From Kingella sp. (in: b-proteobacteria) (GTDB lineage Bacteria; Pseudomonadota; Gammaproteobacteria; Burkholderiales; Neisseriaceae), in contig NZ_JAUMZV010000002.1 of the NCBI RefSeq assembly GCF_030527935.1, positions 28,113 to 92,112 on the forward strand: DNA of 64,000 bases, in the 5' to 3' direction. Below are positions 7,940 to 16,149 of the stretch, one piece after another; within the stretch, counting starts at the first letter, position 1, and each line of letters starts with the position of its first letter. Under the pieces are notes generated by a model that was given only the letters and a program-made list of their open reading frames with translations, did no database searches and had not been told where the DNA came from. The position numbers and the translations under genes were made by a program.

Positions 7940-8101
7940 AGAACCTGTATTCACTATTTCCATAGACATCTTTAATGCCCTAAAAACGCGGCTACCGCGT
8001 TAAAAATGTTCGCAAGGTGTCCAACCTTGCTGTGCTTTTTGCCTTGTATCCGCGCTTTTATGTCATCAAATCTGCCTATGCAAATAATGAATACAGGTTC
8101 T
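7940..8101. repeat. miniature inverted-repeat element, family A copy 1
   Basis: About 160 bp bounded by AGAACCTGTATTCACTATTT and its inverted partner AATAATGAATACAGGTTCT. The core is shared with copies at 19694, 41885 and (diverged) 46570, including the CGCAAGGTGTCCAACCTTGC hairpin. It has no coding capacity, so it is MITE-like. The rest of the 7804-8360 gap holds DUS copies and the nlpD promoter. Confidence 0.8.
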
Positions 8102-8289
8102 AAGGCAGCCTGAAAACAGTTTGTAGGGTGGACAACTCGCTTGCCCGCTCGTTTTACGATGGGCGGCGTGAGCAAACCAGTTGCCCACTCTACACACAAA
8201 GGCAGACTGAAAACAAATCCACACCCACCAACACGCCACACAACGGCGCAAAGGCAGCCTGAAAACTTGCCCAATACCCCAGCAAAACG

Positions 8290-8295
8290 GTATGA
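8290..8295 (+). promoter_or_regulatory. -10 box TATGAT before nlpD
   Basis: TATGAT followed by TACGCCCG, 65 bases before the nlpD start codon. Only the -10 is convincing. Confidence 0.35.
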
Positions 8296-8360
8296 TTACG
8301 CCCGTTTGCAGCCGTTTGCTGCGCGTGTTTTTATTCAGCAACCAGAAAAAGGGTAGCCCT

Positions 8361-9497
8361 ATGAAATTTCGTTCCGTTTTAACTTTGGCGACAGCCGCAG
8401 CCCTATTGACTGCGTGTTCTGCTGCCAAAAATTCTGCCCCCGTTGTGGCGGGCAATGGCGTAGGCTGCAACACCTCCGCACCGCCCTACAACCCCAGCAA
8501 CGCCACCCCCTACGACAACGCAGGCGCAACAGGCAACGCAAGCAATCCCTATGGCGCAACCCCCTACACGCCCACACCATCCACCGTTTACAACCCCAAC
8601 ACAGGCGCAACCAGCAGCACAGGCGCAGCCCCCTACACCCCCGCCGCGCCCGCGCCAACCACCAGCGCATACAGCAACCCAACAGGCGTTTATCCCAGTG
8701 TGGACGTAAACGCCACCCACCACCAAGTTGTACCAGGCGACACCTTATATAACATCGCCAAACGCTATGGCGTAAGCCAAGACAACATCCGCGCATGGAA
8801 CAACATGACCGATGACACCGTTAAATTGGGGACCAGCCTGCGGGTAAAGCCCCATAGCGCGGGCGGCACATCATACGGCAACGGCAGCACAGCCACAGGC
8901 AGCTACCGAGTAGTTTCGGGCGACACGCTATACAGCATCGCCCAACGCCACGGCATGACCGTAAGCCAGCTTCGCGCGGTAAACAATCTGCAAGACGAAA
9001 ACCTGCGTGTGGGGCAAACCTTGCGCGTAACAGGCGCAGCCGTTGCCAGCACGCCCGTTGTTCAACCCACGCCCGCTGTTACCACCACAACCAGCGTAAC
9101 CACCACGCCCACTATTACTGCATCGGGCAAAACCGCCAGCCATGCGGGGCTAACATGGCAAAACCCGCTCGCAGGCGCAAGCGTGAGCAAAGCGTTTAGC
9201 AGTAGCACGCGGGGTGTGGAATTGCAAGGCATAGCCAGCCAAACCGTGGTTGCCGCCGCCGATGGACAAGTAATTTTCAGCGGCAACGGGCCGCGCGGCT
9301 ACGGCAAACTGGTGGTGGTGCAACACAGCCCTAACTTGCTGACTGCATACAGCGGTAGCGATAATTTGATTGTGAAAGAGCAAGAGCGCGTGAAGCGCGG
9401 GCAATCACTCGCCAGAATGGGCAGCGCAGGCAAGTTGCATTTTGAAGTGCGCGAAAACGGCACGCCTGTTAATCCAAGCAACTACATTCCGTTTTAA
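8361..9497 (+). CDS. nlpD: NlpD-type lipoprotein, LysM and degenerate M23 (LytM) domains
   Basis: A 378-residue outer-membrane lipoprotein that in Neisseria and enterics activates the amidase AmiC for daughter-cell separation. A signal peptide ends in the lipobox LLTAC with Cys19. An Asn/Pro/Thr/Ala-rich linker follows. Two LysM domains (VVPGDTLYNIAKRYGVS and VVSGDTLYSIAQRHGMT) bind peptidoglycan. The last 120 residues are an M23/LytM domain, but its metal ligands are altered: GVELQG stands where the first ligand motif is expected, and LHFEVR near the end keeps one His. This is typical of activator rather than hydrolase LytM factors. The frame is open to 8292, but ATG 8361 creates the signal peptide and has AGGGT upstream. 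Confidence 0.93.
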   Translation: MKFRSVLTLATAAALLTACSAAKNSAPVVAGNGVGCNTSAPPYNPSNATPYDNAGATGNASNPYGATPYTPTPSTVYNPNTGATSSTGAAPYTPAAPAPTTSAYSNPTGVYPSVDVNATHHQVVPGDTLYNIAKRYGVSQDNIRAWNNMTDDTVKLGTSLRVKPHSAGGTSYGNGSTATGSYRVVSGDTLYSIAQRHGMTVSQLRAVNNLQDENLRVGQTLRVTGAAVASTPVVQPTPAVTTTTSVTTTPTITASGKTASHAGLTWQNPLAGASVSKAFSSSTRGVELQGIASQTVVAAADGQVIFSGNGPRGYGKLVVVQHSPNLLTAYSGSDNLIVKEQERVKRGQSLARMGSAGKLHFEVRENGTPVNPSNYIPF

Positions 9498-9510
9498 GCG
9501 GACAAAGCAG

Positions 9511-9546
9511 CAGGCAAGGGGATAATGACCTTGCCTGTTTTCTTGT
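9511..9546 (+). terminator. terminator of nlpD
   Basis: CAGGCAAGG and CCTTGCCTG form a 9-bp perfect stem with a 9-base loop, followed by TTTTCTTGTTT. Confidence 0.8.
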
Positions 9547-9770
9547 TTATTGTTGTGTGGCGCGGAGCAGGTTTGGCTTTGCCCAAGATTTCAGGCTGTC
9601 TAATGGAGCAGGGTAGGGCAGCCTGAAAAATGGTTATGTTTGGTTACTTCGCACGATTGATGGCATTGGCGCAATCCACATAGGCAGCCTGAAAACCAAA
9701 AATTTCTGCCCTCAACCGCATCCACGCAACGCATTGCCCCAAGGCAGCCTGAAAACCCGAAAGCAACCCC

Positions 9771-10664
9771 ATGATTATCGTTATGCAACCGCACGCCAGC
9801 GAAGCCGCTGTGCAAAATGTCGTTCAATTTATCCGCGCCCAAGGTTTAACCGAGCATCTATCGCGCGGCACGGAACACATCATCATCGGTGCGGTGGGCG
9901 ATGAGCGCGTGTTTGACCCCGCCCAAATTGAAGCCCTGCCCGAAGTGGAACGCGCCATCCGCATCATGCAAGATTGGCGCATCATCAGCCGCGAAGCGTG
10001 GGCAGACGACACGCAAATCAAAATTCGTGGCATTCCCTTTGGCGGCACGAGCACACCGCAAACCATCGCCTATATCGGCAGCCTGAAAATGGGCGAAACC
10101 CAAGCAAGCACGCCCCAAGCCCCCGCCGTGCTGCTTGACCCGTTCTATCTCCCCGCCAACCCCTATGCGCCGTTTAGCCCGCAAAGCGAAGCCGACATCG
10201 CCCGCCAACTGCAACACAGTATCGCCCATTGGCACGGCGCACAAAAAGCCGTTGCCATCCGCATCCGCGACAGCGCACACATCCAAGCCGCGCTCAAAGC
10301 CGAAACTGACTTGCTTTATCTAGGCGGCGAGCTGATTAACAACCGCTACATTCTGTACGAACTGGGCAGCTTGAATACGCCTGCCATCGTGTGCAAAGAC
10401 ATTCATCACACCGTGCGCGATTGGCTGATTGCCGCCGAACAAATCGTGCTGCGCGGCAATCAACATATTTTGCTGGGCGAAGCGGGCACATTGAGCCTAC
10501 ACGGCGCGCCCATTCGCTTGGACGTGGAAGCCATCGCCCAAGCCAAGCAGCAAAGCCATCTGCCCGTGCTGGCAAACATCAGCACGCTCGCCCATCGCTT
10601 GATGCCACTCGCCACTTTGCGCCAGCTTGCCATTGCCGCAGGCGCAGATGCGCTGATTGAATAG
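9771..10664 (+). CDS. degenerate class-I DAHP synthase-like protein
   Basis: The 297-residue product begins MIIVMQPHASEAAVQNVV, the ferredoxin-like regulatory domain found before Thermotoga-type DAHP synthases. The rest follows the TIM-barrel pattern in order: DLLYLGGELINN (usual DVLQIGARNMQN), IVCKDIHHTVRDWLIAAE (usual LLKRG, then EEWLLAAEYI), ILLGEAGT (usual CERGI), SHLPVLANISTLAHR (usual SHLPVIVDPSHATGRR) and AIAAGADALIE. Residues for substrate and metal binding (KRG Lys/Arg, the Cys and Arg of CERG, DPSH) are all changed, and the GPCSVE strand is not recognisable. It is intact and in frame, so it is probably a non-catalytic paralogue with a regulatory or other role. The stop TAG overlaps a DUS. 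A clear SD is lacking. Confidence 0.7.
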   Translation: MIIVMQPHASEAAVQNVVQFIRAQGLTEHLSRGTEHIIIGAVGDERVFDPAQIEALPEVERAIRIMQDWRIISREAWADDTQIKIRGIPFGGTSTPQTIAYIGSLKMGETQASTPQAPAVLLDPFYLPANPYAPFSPQSEADIARQLQHSIAHWHGAQKAVAIRIRDSAHIQAALKAETDLLYLGGELINNRYILYELGSLNTPAIVCKDIHHTVRDWLIAAEQIVLRGNQHILLGEAGTLSLHGAPIRLDVEAIAQAKQQSHLPVLANISTLAHRLMPLATLRQLAIAAGADALIE

Positions 10665-10774
10665 GCAGCCTGAAAACTGCTGTTGGCAACAAGATTAAAC
10701 ACACCGCATAGGCAGCCTGAAACCCCATCGTTATCCCAAGGCAGCCTGAAACCCACCCATCCATCCACACCACC

Positions 10775-11572
10775 ATGTCGCAAAAATCCCCCATCCGCAA
10801 ACGCATCGCCCGCCTGTTTAAACTGCTGATTTGGCTCTACCACACAGGGCGCAACCTACACCAGCTAGACCACGCCACCGCCGAACAACGCGCCGCCACC
10901 CTGCGCCACATGGGGCAAAGCTGCCTAGACACGCTCGGCATCCAAATCCATGTTGAACCATCCAGCAGCCAGCCCAGCCAGCCAAAACAATCCGAACACG
11001 GCTTGCTGATTGCCGCCAACCACGTCTCATGGCTAGACATTTTCGTCATCACCGCGCTGTATCCATCCAGCTTCATCGCCATGCAAGAGCTCAAAAATTG
11101 GCCCATCATCGGCAAAATGGTAACCAACGCAGGCACGGTGTATATAGACCGCAGCAACCGCAAAGACATCAACATCATCAACGCTGCCATCTCCCGCGTG
11201 CTAGATGCCAACGGCAACGTCTGCTTCTTCCCCGAAGCCCGCACCACGCTGGGCAACGGCATGCTCCCACTCAAAGCCGCCCTGTTTCAGGCTGCCCTAG
11301 ACAGCAACGCCCCCGTGCAGCCCATCGCCATGCGCTACTACAACGCCAACGAGCGCACCACCGCCGTTTCCTTTGCCAACGCCAACCTGTTCCAATCGCT
11401 GTGGCGCATCGTATCCATTGAGCAAATCAACGTCAAAGTAACCGTCGCCCCGCAGCTCTTGCCCTGCGATTTGCCCGAGCGCGACCGTTTCTTGCTCAAA
11501 GACCAAGTGGAACAAACCCTGCTGCCGATTGTGTTGTCTGATAGCCCGCATCCCGAGCAAGTGATGCCGTAA
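10775..11572 (+). CDS. PlsC-family lysophospholipid / 1-acylglycerol-phosphate acyltransferase
   Basis: A 265-residue membrane-associated acyltransferase, probably forming phosphatidic acid or remodelling lysophospholipids at the inner membrane. The catalytic NHX4D motif is NHVSWLD at residues 82-88 (His83, Asp88). The second motif is FPEARTT at 152-158, a variant of the usual FPEGTR. GTVYIDRS (about 120-127) is the glycerophosphate-binding block. An N-terminal amphipathic or hydrophobic stretch (LFKLLIWLY) could contact the membrane. Neisseriaceae carry more than one such enzyme, so the exact gene name is not assigned. An inverted DUS pair follows the stop. Confidence 0.88.
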   Translation: MSQKSPIRKRIARLFKLLIWLYHTGRNLHQLDHATAEQRAATLRHMGQSCLDTLGIQIHVEPSSSQPSQPKQSEHGLLIAANHVSWLDIFVITALYPSSFIAMQELKNWPIIGKMVTNAGTVYIDRSNRKDINIINAAISRVLDANGNVCFFPEARTTLGNGMLPLKAALFQAALDSNAPVQPIAMRYYNANERTTAVSFANANLFQSLWRIVSIEQINVKVTVAPQLLPCDLPERDRFLLKDQVEQTLLPIVLSDSPHPEQVMP

Positions 11573-11588
11573 TCGTAAGCAAAAAATG

Positions 11589-11626
11589 TTTTCAGGCTGC
11601 CTTAATTGCAAAAGGCAGCCTGAAAA
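11589..11626 (+). terminator. inverted DUS pair after the acyltransferase gene
   Basis: TTTTCAGGCTGCC and GGCAGCCTGAAAA form a 13-bp stem with a 12-base loop, 17 bases after the stop. Confidence 0.7.
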
Positions 11627-11753
11627 TTAAAATAGGACGATAACAAAAGCGTGTATGGTATGTGAACTTGTTCACGCACCGCTTGGCAATGGCTAAACGG
11701 TGCATGGCAAAGCCACACACTCTACGTGTATCGTTATTATTTTGATTGATACG

Positions 11754-11791
11754 TTTTCAGGCTGCCGCAATCACCAAAGGCAGCCTGAAAA
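11754..11791. terminator. inverted DUS pair at the 3' end of the DUF2167 gene
   Basis: Two uptake sequences form a hairpin with a 12-base loop just beyond the minus-strand stop at 11802. On the minus strand the right arm ends in a T-rich stretch. Confidence 0.65.
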
Positions 11792-11801
11792 CCATCCCCG
11801 C

Positions 11802-12818
11802 CTATTTATCCTTATTCCGCCCAAACCGCCCCTTCAACCCCGCGCCCAAGCCCACCGCCGCCAGCGCAATAATTTTGCCAAACTTCACAAAAAACGCGCC
11901 AATCACCGCCAGCAAGCCCAGCTTTTTCGCCGCCACACCGCCGATTAACGCCGCCAAACCATATTCCGCCACCTTATCCGTGGTCGCGTTAAAGTCCGCA
12001 TAGCGCAAGCCTTGGTTGAACTCAATATTGCTCAACAGCTCCCGCGCCACAGGCTTCATCTTGTCAATCTCTTTCAAATCCGTAATCAGCGTTAGGTTGA
12101 TGTAGCCTTTTCTGCCCAGTTGAAACGTGTTGTAGTTCACCGCAGGGTTTTCATCCTTGCCGCCTTTGTCATACACATCAATGGACCAAATCAAGCGATG
12201 CGTTGCCGCATCATACTGCGGTTTTTCAATCCAGCCGCGCGTTTCAATTTCCGCCAACCCTTTGGATTTGCGCACTTTATTTTGCTCTTCGTTGCCCGCT
12301 TTCAGCTCGCTGAGCATGGATTCCGTGTCCCATTCTTTCGCGTCATCGTCTTTGATGTAGCCCGAATCCACATACACCAAATCCACCATCCAAGACGCAT
12401 CGCCTTTATTTTTGGCATCGGGGTCAGCGCCTATCAAGCCATAGCGGTTGGGATTAGAACCATTGCCCATTTCCACCATCAGCGCATTGGCGGCATCTTT
12501 TTTGATGAACACCATGCCCGCAGGCAGTTTCAGGCTGCCTTCCGCCCCCAAAGGAATGGTGGCAGGGCCTCTGATGGTATCGTTGTCCAAGCTGTTTTCT
12601 TCGGCGGTTTGTTCAGCGGGTTGTTCAGCTTGTTTGCCCTGCTGTTTGGTTCTATTGGCATGCTTGCGCGCCGCTTCTTGGGCACTTTTTTCCAACTGCG
12701 ATTGCCCCGCCGCAGGCTCGCTTGAACTTTTGGGCGCAGCCCAACTCGCTGCCGAATGCCATGCCAACAGCGCGCACAAAACCGCGCCCGCCCAATTTTT
12801 CTGCTTAAATGAAGTCAT
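11802..12818 (-). CDS. DUF2167 family membrane protein
   Basis: The 338-residue product has a signal peptide (MTSFKQKNWAGAVLCALLAW...ASWA). A charged Gln/Glu/Lys-rich linker follows, then a DUF2167 domain: GPATIPLGAEGSLKLPAGMVF, GYIKDDDAKEWD, GWIEKPQYDAATHRLIWSI, NYNTFQLGR and YADFNATTDKVAEYGLAALIGG. Hydrophobic segments near residues 280-325 (AAKKLGLLAVIGAFFVKFG; IIALAAVGLGAGL) predict membrane anchoring with a basic C-terminus. The function of this family is unknown. The frame is open to 12863, but the ATG at 12818 is preceded by AAGGA at good spacing and starts the signal peptide. A DUS is read as GSLK inside the domain. Confidence 0.85.
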   Translation of the reverse strand: MTSFKQKNWAGAVLCALLAWHSAASWAAPKSSSEPAAGQSQLEKSAQEAARKHANRTKQQGKQAEQPAEQTAEENSLDNDTIRGPATIPLGAEGSLKLPAGMVFIKKDAANALMVEMGNGSNPNRYGLIGADPDAKNKGDASWMVDLVYVDSGYIKDDDAKEWDTESMLSELKAGNEEQNKVRKSKGLAEIETRGWIEKPQYDAATHRLIWSIDVYDKGGKDENPAVNYNTFQLGRKGYINLTLITDLKEIDKMKPVARELLSNIEFNQGLRYADFNATTDKVAEYGLAALIGGVAAKKLGLLAVIGAFFVKFGKIIALAAVGLGAGLKGRFGRNKDK

Positions 12819-12961
12819 AAATAATCCTTTTACTGGTAAACAACAGCCCGCTCTGAGCCGCAAAAACGTTTTCAGGCTGCCTTAATCGCATAAGGCAGCC
12901 TGAATTTTAACTCAAATACAAAAATCTTAACAAAAATTATCGTGCTTTGATTAAATAGATT

Positions 12962-13693
12962 TTAATACTCCCGCCGCTCTTGGCAGCCTGAAACCAATGA
13001 TTGCAAATCGCGCGGCAACAAAATGCGAATATGCTTGTGCTCCACATCAATCAAGCCATCTTGCTTAAATTTAGACAGCGTGCGGCTCACCGTTTCCAGT
13101 TTCAGCCCCAAATAGCTGCCAATTTCTTCGCGCGACATCCGCAAAATAAAATCATTTGCCGCAAAACCGCGCACATACAAGCGGTCAGACAAATTCAGCA
13201 AAAACATCGCCAGCCGCTCTTCCGCCCGCATATTGCCCAAAAGCAGCATCACCGTTTGGTTACGCACAATCTCGCGGCTCATCAAGCGCAGAAAGTGCAG
13301 ATACAGATTGGAGATTTTTTCATTCAATTCATCCACTTGGTCAAACGGCAACTCGCAGACTTCGCTGTCTTCCAATGCCACCGCATCGCAAGCGTATTTG
13401 CCCAAGCAAATGCCATCCGTGCCCACCAATTCGCCCGACATAAAAAAACCCGTAACTTGGTCGCGCCCATCCTGCGTACTTACGGTTGTTTTAAAAAAAC
13501 CTGTGCGAACAGCGTATAAAGAACTAAATGTTTCCCCCGCATGAAATAAAAACTCTCCCTTTTTTACACGGCGATTTTGTTTTAAAACCGCGCCAATATG
13601 GTTAAAATCCTCCTCCTGAAACCCAACGGGCATGCAGATTTCTTTTAAAGAACAGTGTGTGCATTGCGTTTTGCAAATAGGTATTTTTGACAT
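12962..13693 (-). CDS. fnr: FNR-type anaerobic transcription regulator
   Basis: A 243-residue CRP/FNR regulator that binds a [4Fe-4S] cluster without oxygen and switches anaerobic respiration and haem genes. Cys7, 11, 14 and 20 form the N-terminal cluster region, and Cys113 in SEVCELPFD corresponds to the fourth ligand. The cyclic-nucleotide-like barrel and dimerisation helix precede the helix-turn-helix EEIGSYLGLKLETVSRTLSKF, with the Glu/Ser/Arg pattern that reads TTGAT half-sites. It is divergent from hemN, a classic FNR target, and an FNR-box-like sequence lies between them. SD AGAGAG precedes the ATG. Confidence 0.95.
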   Translation of the reverse strand: MSKIPICKTQCTHCSLKEICMPVGFQEEDFNHIGAVLKQNRRVKKGEFLFHAGETFSSLYAVRTGFFKTTVSTQDGRDQVTGFFMSGELVGTDGICLGKYACDAVALEDSEVCELPFDQVDELNEKISNLYLHFLRLMSREIVRNQTVMLLLGNMRAEERLAMFLLNLSDRLYVRGFAANDFILRMSREEIGSYLGLKLETVSRTLSKFKQDGLIDVEHKHIRILLPRDLQSLVSGCQERREY

Positions 13694-13776
13694 CTCTCTT
13701 CTAGTCCTAAATAGTTATATTGGCTAATTGACAAAAGTTTACATTGCTTGTATAAGCCAACGTATTTTAACAAAAT

Positions 13777-13790
13777 TTGATTAAAAGCAA
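13777..13790. promoter_or_regulatory. possible FNR box between fnr and hemN
   Basis: TTGAT-TAAA-AGCAA matches the FNR consensus TTGAT-N4-ATCAA in nine of ten defined positions. It lies just outside the repeat element that fills the hemN leader. A TACAAT inside that element (13819-13824) could serve as the -10. Confidence 0.4.
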
Positions 13791-13807
13791 AATATTTTAC
13801 AGACCCC

Positions 13808-13979
13808 TAGGGTCTGTTTACAATTGGTTTGCGAAGCGAATTTTGCGTCAGAAAGCGGCAGATGCAAGGCGAAAATGCGAGCCTATGCCATCCATAGGCC
13901 ATAGGCGAGTATTTTCAACGTGGCAGATGCCGTTTTATGGCGTAAGAGCCGCCGCAACACTAATCGTAAACAGACCCTA
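13808..13979. repeat. miniature inverted-repeat element, family B copy 1, in the hemN leader
   Basis: 172 bp bounded by perfect 14-bp inverted repeats TAGGGTCTGTTTAC / GTAAACAGACCCTA. The interior has an imperfect palindrome (CCTATGCCATCCATAGGCCATAGG) and no gene. It ends five bases before the hemN ATG, so it has displaced the native leader and ribosome binding site. A related, diverged element is at 41583-41743. Confidence 0.85.
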
Positions 13980-13984
13980 CCACC

Positions 13985-15391
13985 ATGAAAAAAACCATCT
14001 CTATCACACCACACACACCAACCTTGTTTGACTTTGACCGCGAGCTTATCGCCAGCCTACCCGCCAGCGGCCCGCGTTATACGTCCTATCCCACCGCCGA
14101 CCGCTTTTACAGCGATTTCAGGCAGCCTGAATACATCTCCGTGCTAGACAACACGCTGTCGGGCAACGATGAACCCGTTTCGCTGTATGTGCACATTCCG
14201 TTTTGCAACGTGATTTGCTATTACTGTGGCTGCAACAAAGTCATCACCAAAGACACCCGCAAAGCCGATGAATACTTAACCTATCTGGAAAAAGAAATGG
14301 CGTTGCTCGCCCCGCATTTGCACGGCAAGCACAAACTCGCCCAGCTTCATTTTGGTGGCGGCACGCCTACGTTTTTAAGCGATGAGCAGTTGGAGCGCGT
14401 GTTTCGTATGATACGCACGCATTTTGAATTGCTGCCCGATGGCGAATATTCCATTGAAATTGACCCGCGCAAAGTGAGCCGCGAGAGCGTGTTTAAGCTC
14501 GGCAAGCTGGGCTTTAACCGCATGAGCGTGGGCATTCAGGATTTTAACCCCAAAGTTCAGGCTGCCGTAAACCGCATTCAAACGGTGGAAGAAACGCGCG
14601 AAGTAATTGAAGCAGCGCGGGCAGCGGGCTTTAAATCCATCAGCGTGGATTTGATTTACGGGCTGCCGCATCAATCGGTGGCGAGCATCAAGCCCACTTT
14701 GGACACCGTGTTGTCGCTGTCGCCCGACCGCCTTGCGCTGTATCACTACGCGCATCTGCCGCATATTTTCAAGCCGCAGCGGCGCATTGACACCAACGCC
14801 GTGCCGTCCAGCGAAGAGAAATTGGACATTTTGCAATACGCGGTGAAGCTGCTGGACGAGCGCGGCTATGTGTTTATCGGCATGGACCATTTTGCCAAGC
14901 CCGAAGATGAGCTGGCGATTGCGCTGCGCGAAGGGCGGTTGCAGCGCAATTTTCAAGGCTATTCCACCTATGCCGATTGCGATTTGGTGGCGATTGGCGT
15001 GAGCAGCATCGGCAAAATTGGCAACACATACAGCCAAAACGAGCGCAATTTGAACGATTACTACGCCGCGCTGGATAACAACCAACTGCCGATTATGCGT
15101 GGCTTCCAGCTTAATGCCGACGACGTGATGCGCCGCCAGATTATCCAAGATTTGATGTGTCGCTTTGCGCTGGAATTGACCGATTACCAAGCGGATTTTG
15201 CCGATTATTTCGCCGAAGAAATCCCTGATTTGCAACGCTTTGCCGAGCTGGGCTTGATTGATTGGCAGCCTGAAACAGGCAGCCTGAAAGTAACCTCCAA
15301 GGGGCGTTTTTTGATTCGCAACATCGCCATGATTTTTGATTACTACCTGCGGCATAAAGAGACCAAAGCGAAGTATTCGCAGACGGTTTAA
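13985..15391 (+). CDS. hemN: oxygen-independent coproporphyrinogen III oxidase
   Basis: The 468-residue radical-SAM enzyme decarboxylates coproporphyrinogen III to protoporphyrinogen IX in anaerobic haem synthesis in the cytoplasm. The N-terminus RYTSYPTADRF is the HemN signature. The iron-sulphur motif CNVICYYCGC gives Cys74, 78 and 81 (CX3CX2C), with Cys83 following. HFGGGTPTFL and EIDPRKVSRE bind SAM and substrate. A DUS is read as FRQPEY at residues 45-50 and two near the C-terminus as QPETGSLK. Length is typical. The base stretch before the ATG is a repeat element with no Shine-Dalgarno sequence, so translation initiation may be weak or leaderless-like. FNR control is inferred from the divergent fnr. 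Confidence 0.96.
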   Translation: MKKTISITPHTPTLFDFDRELIASLPASGPRYTSYPTADRFYSDFRQPEYISVLDNTLSGNDEPVSLYVHIPFCNVICYYCGCNKVITKDTRKADEYLTYLEKEMALLAPHLHGKHKLAQLHFGGGTPTFLSDEQLERVFRMIRTHFELLPDGEYSIEIDPRKVSRESVFKLGKLGFNRMSVGIQDFNPKVQAAVNRIQTVEETREVIEAARAAGFKSISVDLIYGLPHQSVASIKPTLDTVLSLSPDRLALYHYAHLPHIFKPQRRIDTNAVPSSEEKLDILQYAVKLLDERGYVFIGMDHFAKPEDELAIALREGRLQRNFQGYSTYADCDLVAIGVSSIGKIGNTYSQNERNLNDYYAALDNNQLPIMRGFQLNADDVMRRQIIQDLMCRFALELTDYQADFADYFAEEIPDLQRFAELGLIDWQPETGSLKVTSKGRFLIRNIAMIFDYYLRHKETKAKYSQTV

Positions 15392-15404
15392 ACGCCGCAA
15401 GCCA

Positions 15405-15448
15405 TTTTCAGGCTGCCTATTGCGCATCAACCATAGGCAGCCTGAAAA
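15405..15448 (+). terminator. inverted DUS pair after hemN
   Basis: TTTTCAGGCTGCCTAT and ATAGGCAGCCTGAAAA form a long stem, 14 bases after the hemN stop. Confidence 0.7.
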
Positions 15449-15525
15449 CATAAACAGCGTTGTGCGCCAAGCCATTTTGACGGTTGATAATCCTGCGATT
15501 GATTTGGGTTGAGCTATTTATCGTG

Positions 15526-15565
15526 CCAGCGCACGGCTTGCGAGCAAGCCGTAGGGGGCGCGGGG
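15526..15565. repeat. palindromic repeat family E, copy 1
   Basis: CCAGCGCACGGCTTGCGAGC followed by AAGCCGTAGGGGGCGCGG. Close copies are at 22461, 27213, 39420 and, inverted, 47074 and 60393. The core ACGGCTTGCAAGCAAGCCGT is self-complementary. Confidence 0.75.
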
Positions 15566-15658
15566 ATGCGTTTCAGGCTGCCTTATATCGCACCCGCGTT
15601 TAGGCAGCCTGAAAACTTTTGCAAAACCCTAGCAACCTAAAAAACAAGAAATGTCGTC

Positions 15659-15678
15659 ATTCCCGCGTAGGCGGGAAT
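15659..15678. repeat. dRS3-type repeat
   Basis: ATTCCCGCGTAGGCGGGAAT fits the Neisseria dRS3 pattern ATTCCC-N8-GGGAAT exactly. Others are at 27127 and 32040, with a degenerate one at 27050. In Neisseria such repeats are integration targets of filamentous phages. Confidence 0.85.
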
Positions 15679-15721
15679 CTTGTTTGATATTCAGAAATGA
15701 TTGTAAAAACAAGCTATTGTT

Positions 15722-15803
15722 GTAGGTCGGGCATTTATGCCCGACAAGCACTAACTATTTATCTTAATGCGCTGAAAATGTCGGGCATAAATGCCCGACC
15801 TAC
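15722..15803. repeat. nested palindrome repeat GTAGGTCGGGCAT, copy 1
   Basis: GTAGGTCGGGCATTTATGCC and its inverted partner GGCATAAATGCCCGACCTAC lie about 35 bases apart; each is itself palindromic. Composite copies are also at 34044-34130 and 39515-39588. Confidence 0.8.
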
Positions 15804-15938
15804 TGGGTTTTGCAAAGGTTTCAATCTCATTGAACGCACCATCTAGCCAAAAATCCCACCGTCCATTCCCATTTTCAGGCTGCCTATCACCCATCCCCCA
15901 TAGGCAGCCTGAAAACCATCCCGCCCCGCCCAATTTGC

Positions 15939-15944
15939 TATAAT
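15939..15944 (+). promoter_or_regulatory. -10 box TATAAT upstream of smc
   Basis: A perfect TATAAT followed by CCGCCCC lies 206 bases before the smc ATG. A Correia-like element (15964-16122) sits between them and would be transcribed in the smc leader. Confidence 0.45.
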
Positions 15945-15963
15945 CCGCCCCTTTTTTGCCCCA

Positions 15964-16122
15964 TATAGTGGATTCAATTTGAATGAGTACAAGGCGGCGA
16001 GCCGCAGATAGTACAAGTAGTACAGCAAAACTGGCTTTGTCCAAATCTACGATTTGGCAACAAACCATTTCGCCAATGGTGGGCGAGCCAACGCAGTAAT
16101 CATTCAAATTCAATTCACTATA
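15964..16122. repeat. Correia-like repeat element in the smc leader
   Basis: 159 bp with near-perfect 23-bp inverted ends TATAGTGGATTCAATTTGAA / TTCAAATTCAATTCACTATA. The interior contains ACAAGGCGGCGAGCCGCAG, ATAGTACAAGTAGTACAGC and CGAGCCAACGCAGTA, resembling the Correia repeat-enclosed elements of Neisseria. It ends 27 bases before the smc start codon. A close relative is at 22728-22884. Confidence 0.85.
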
Positions 16123-16149
16123 CCGGTTTCCCTCATTTCAGGCTGCCTT

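Noticed and set aside
13808..13979. Small protein encoded by the frame 13777-14031
   Set aside because: The frame lies inside a miniature inverted-repeat element and overlaps the hemN start; composition follows the repeat.
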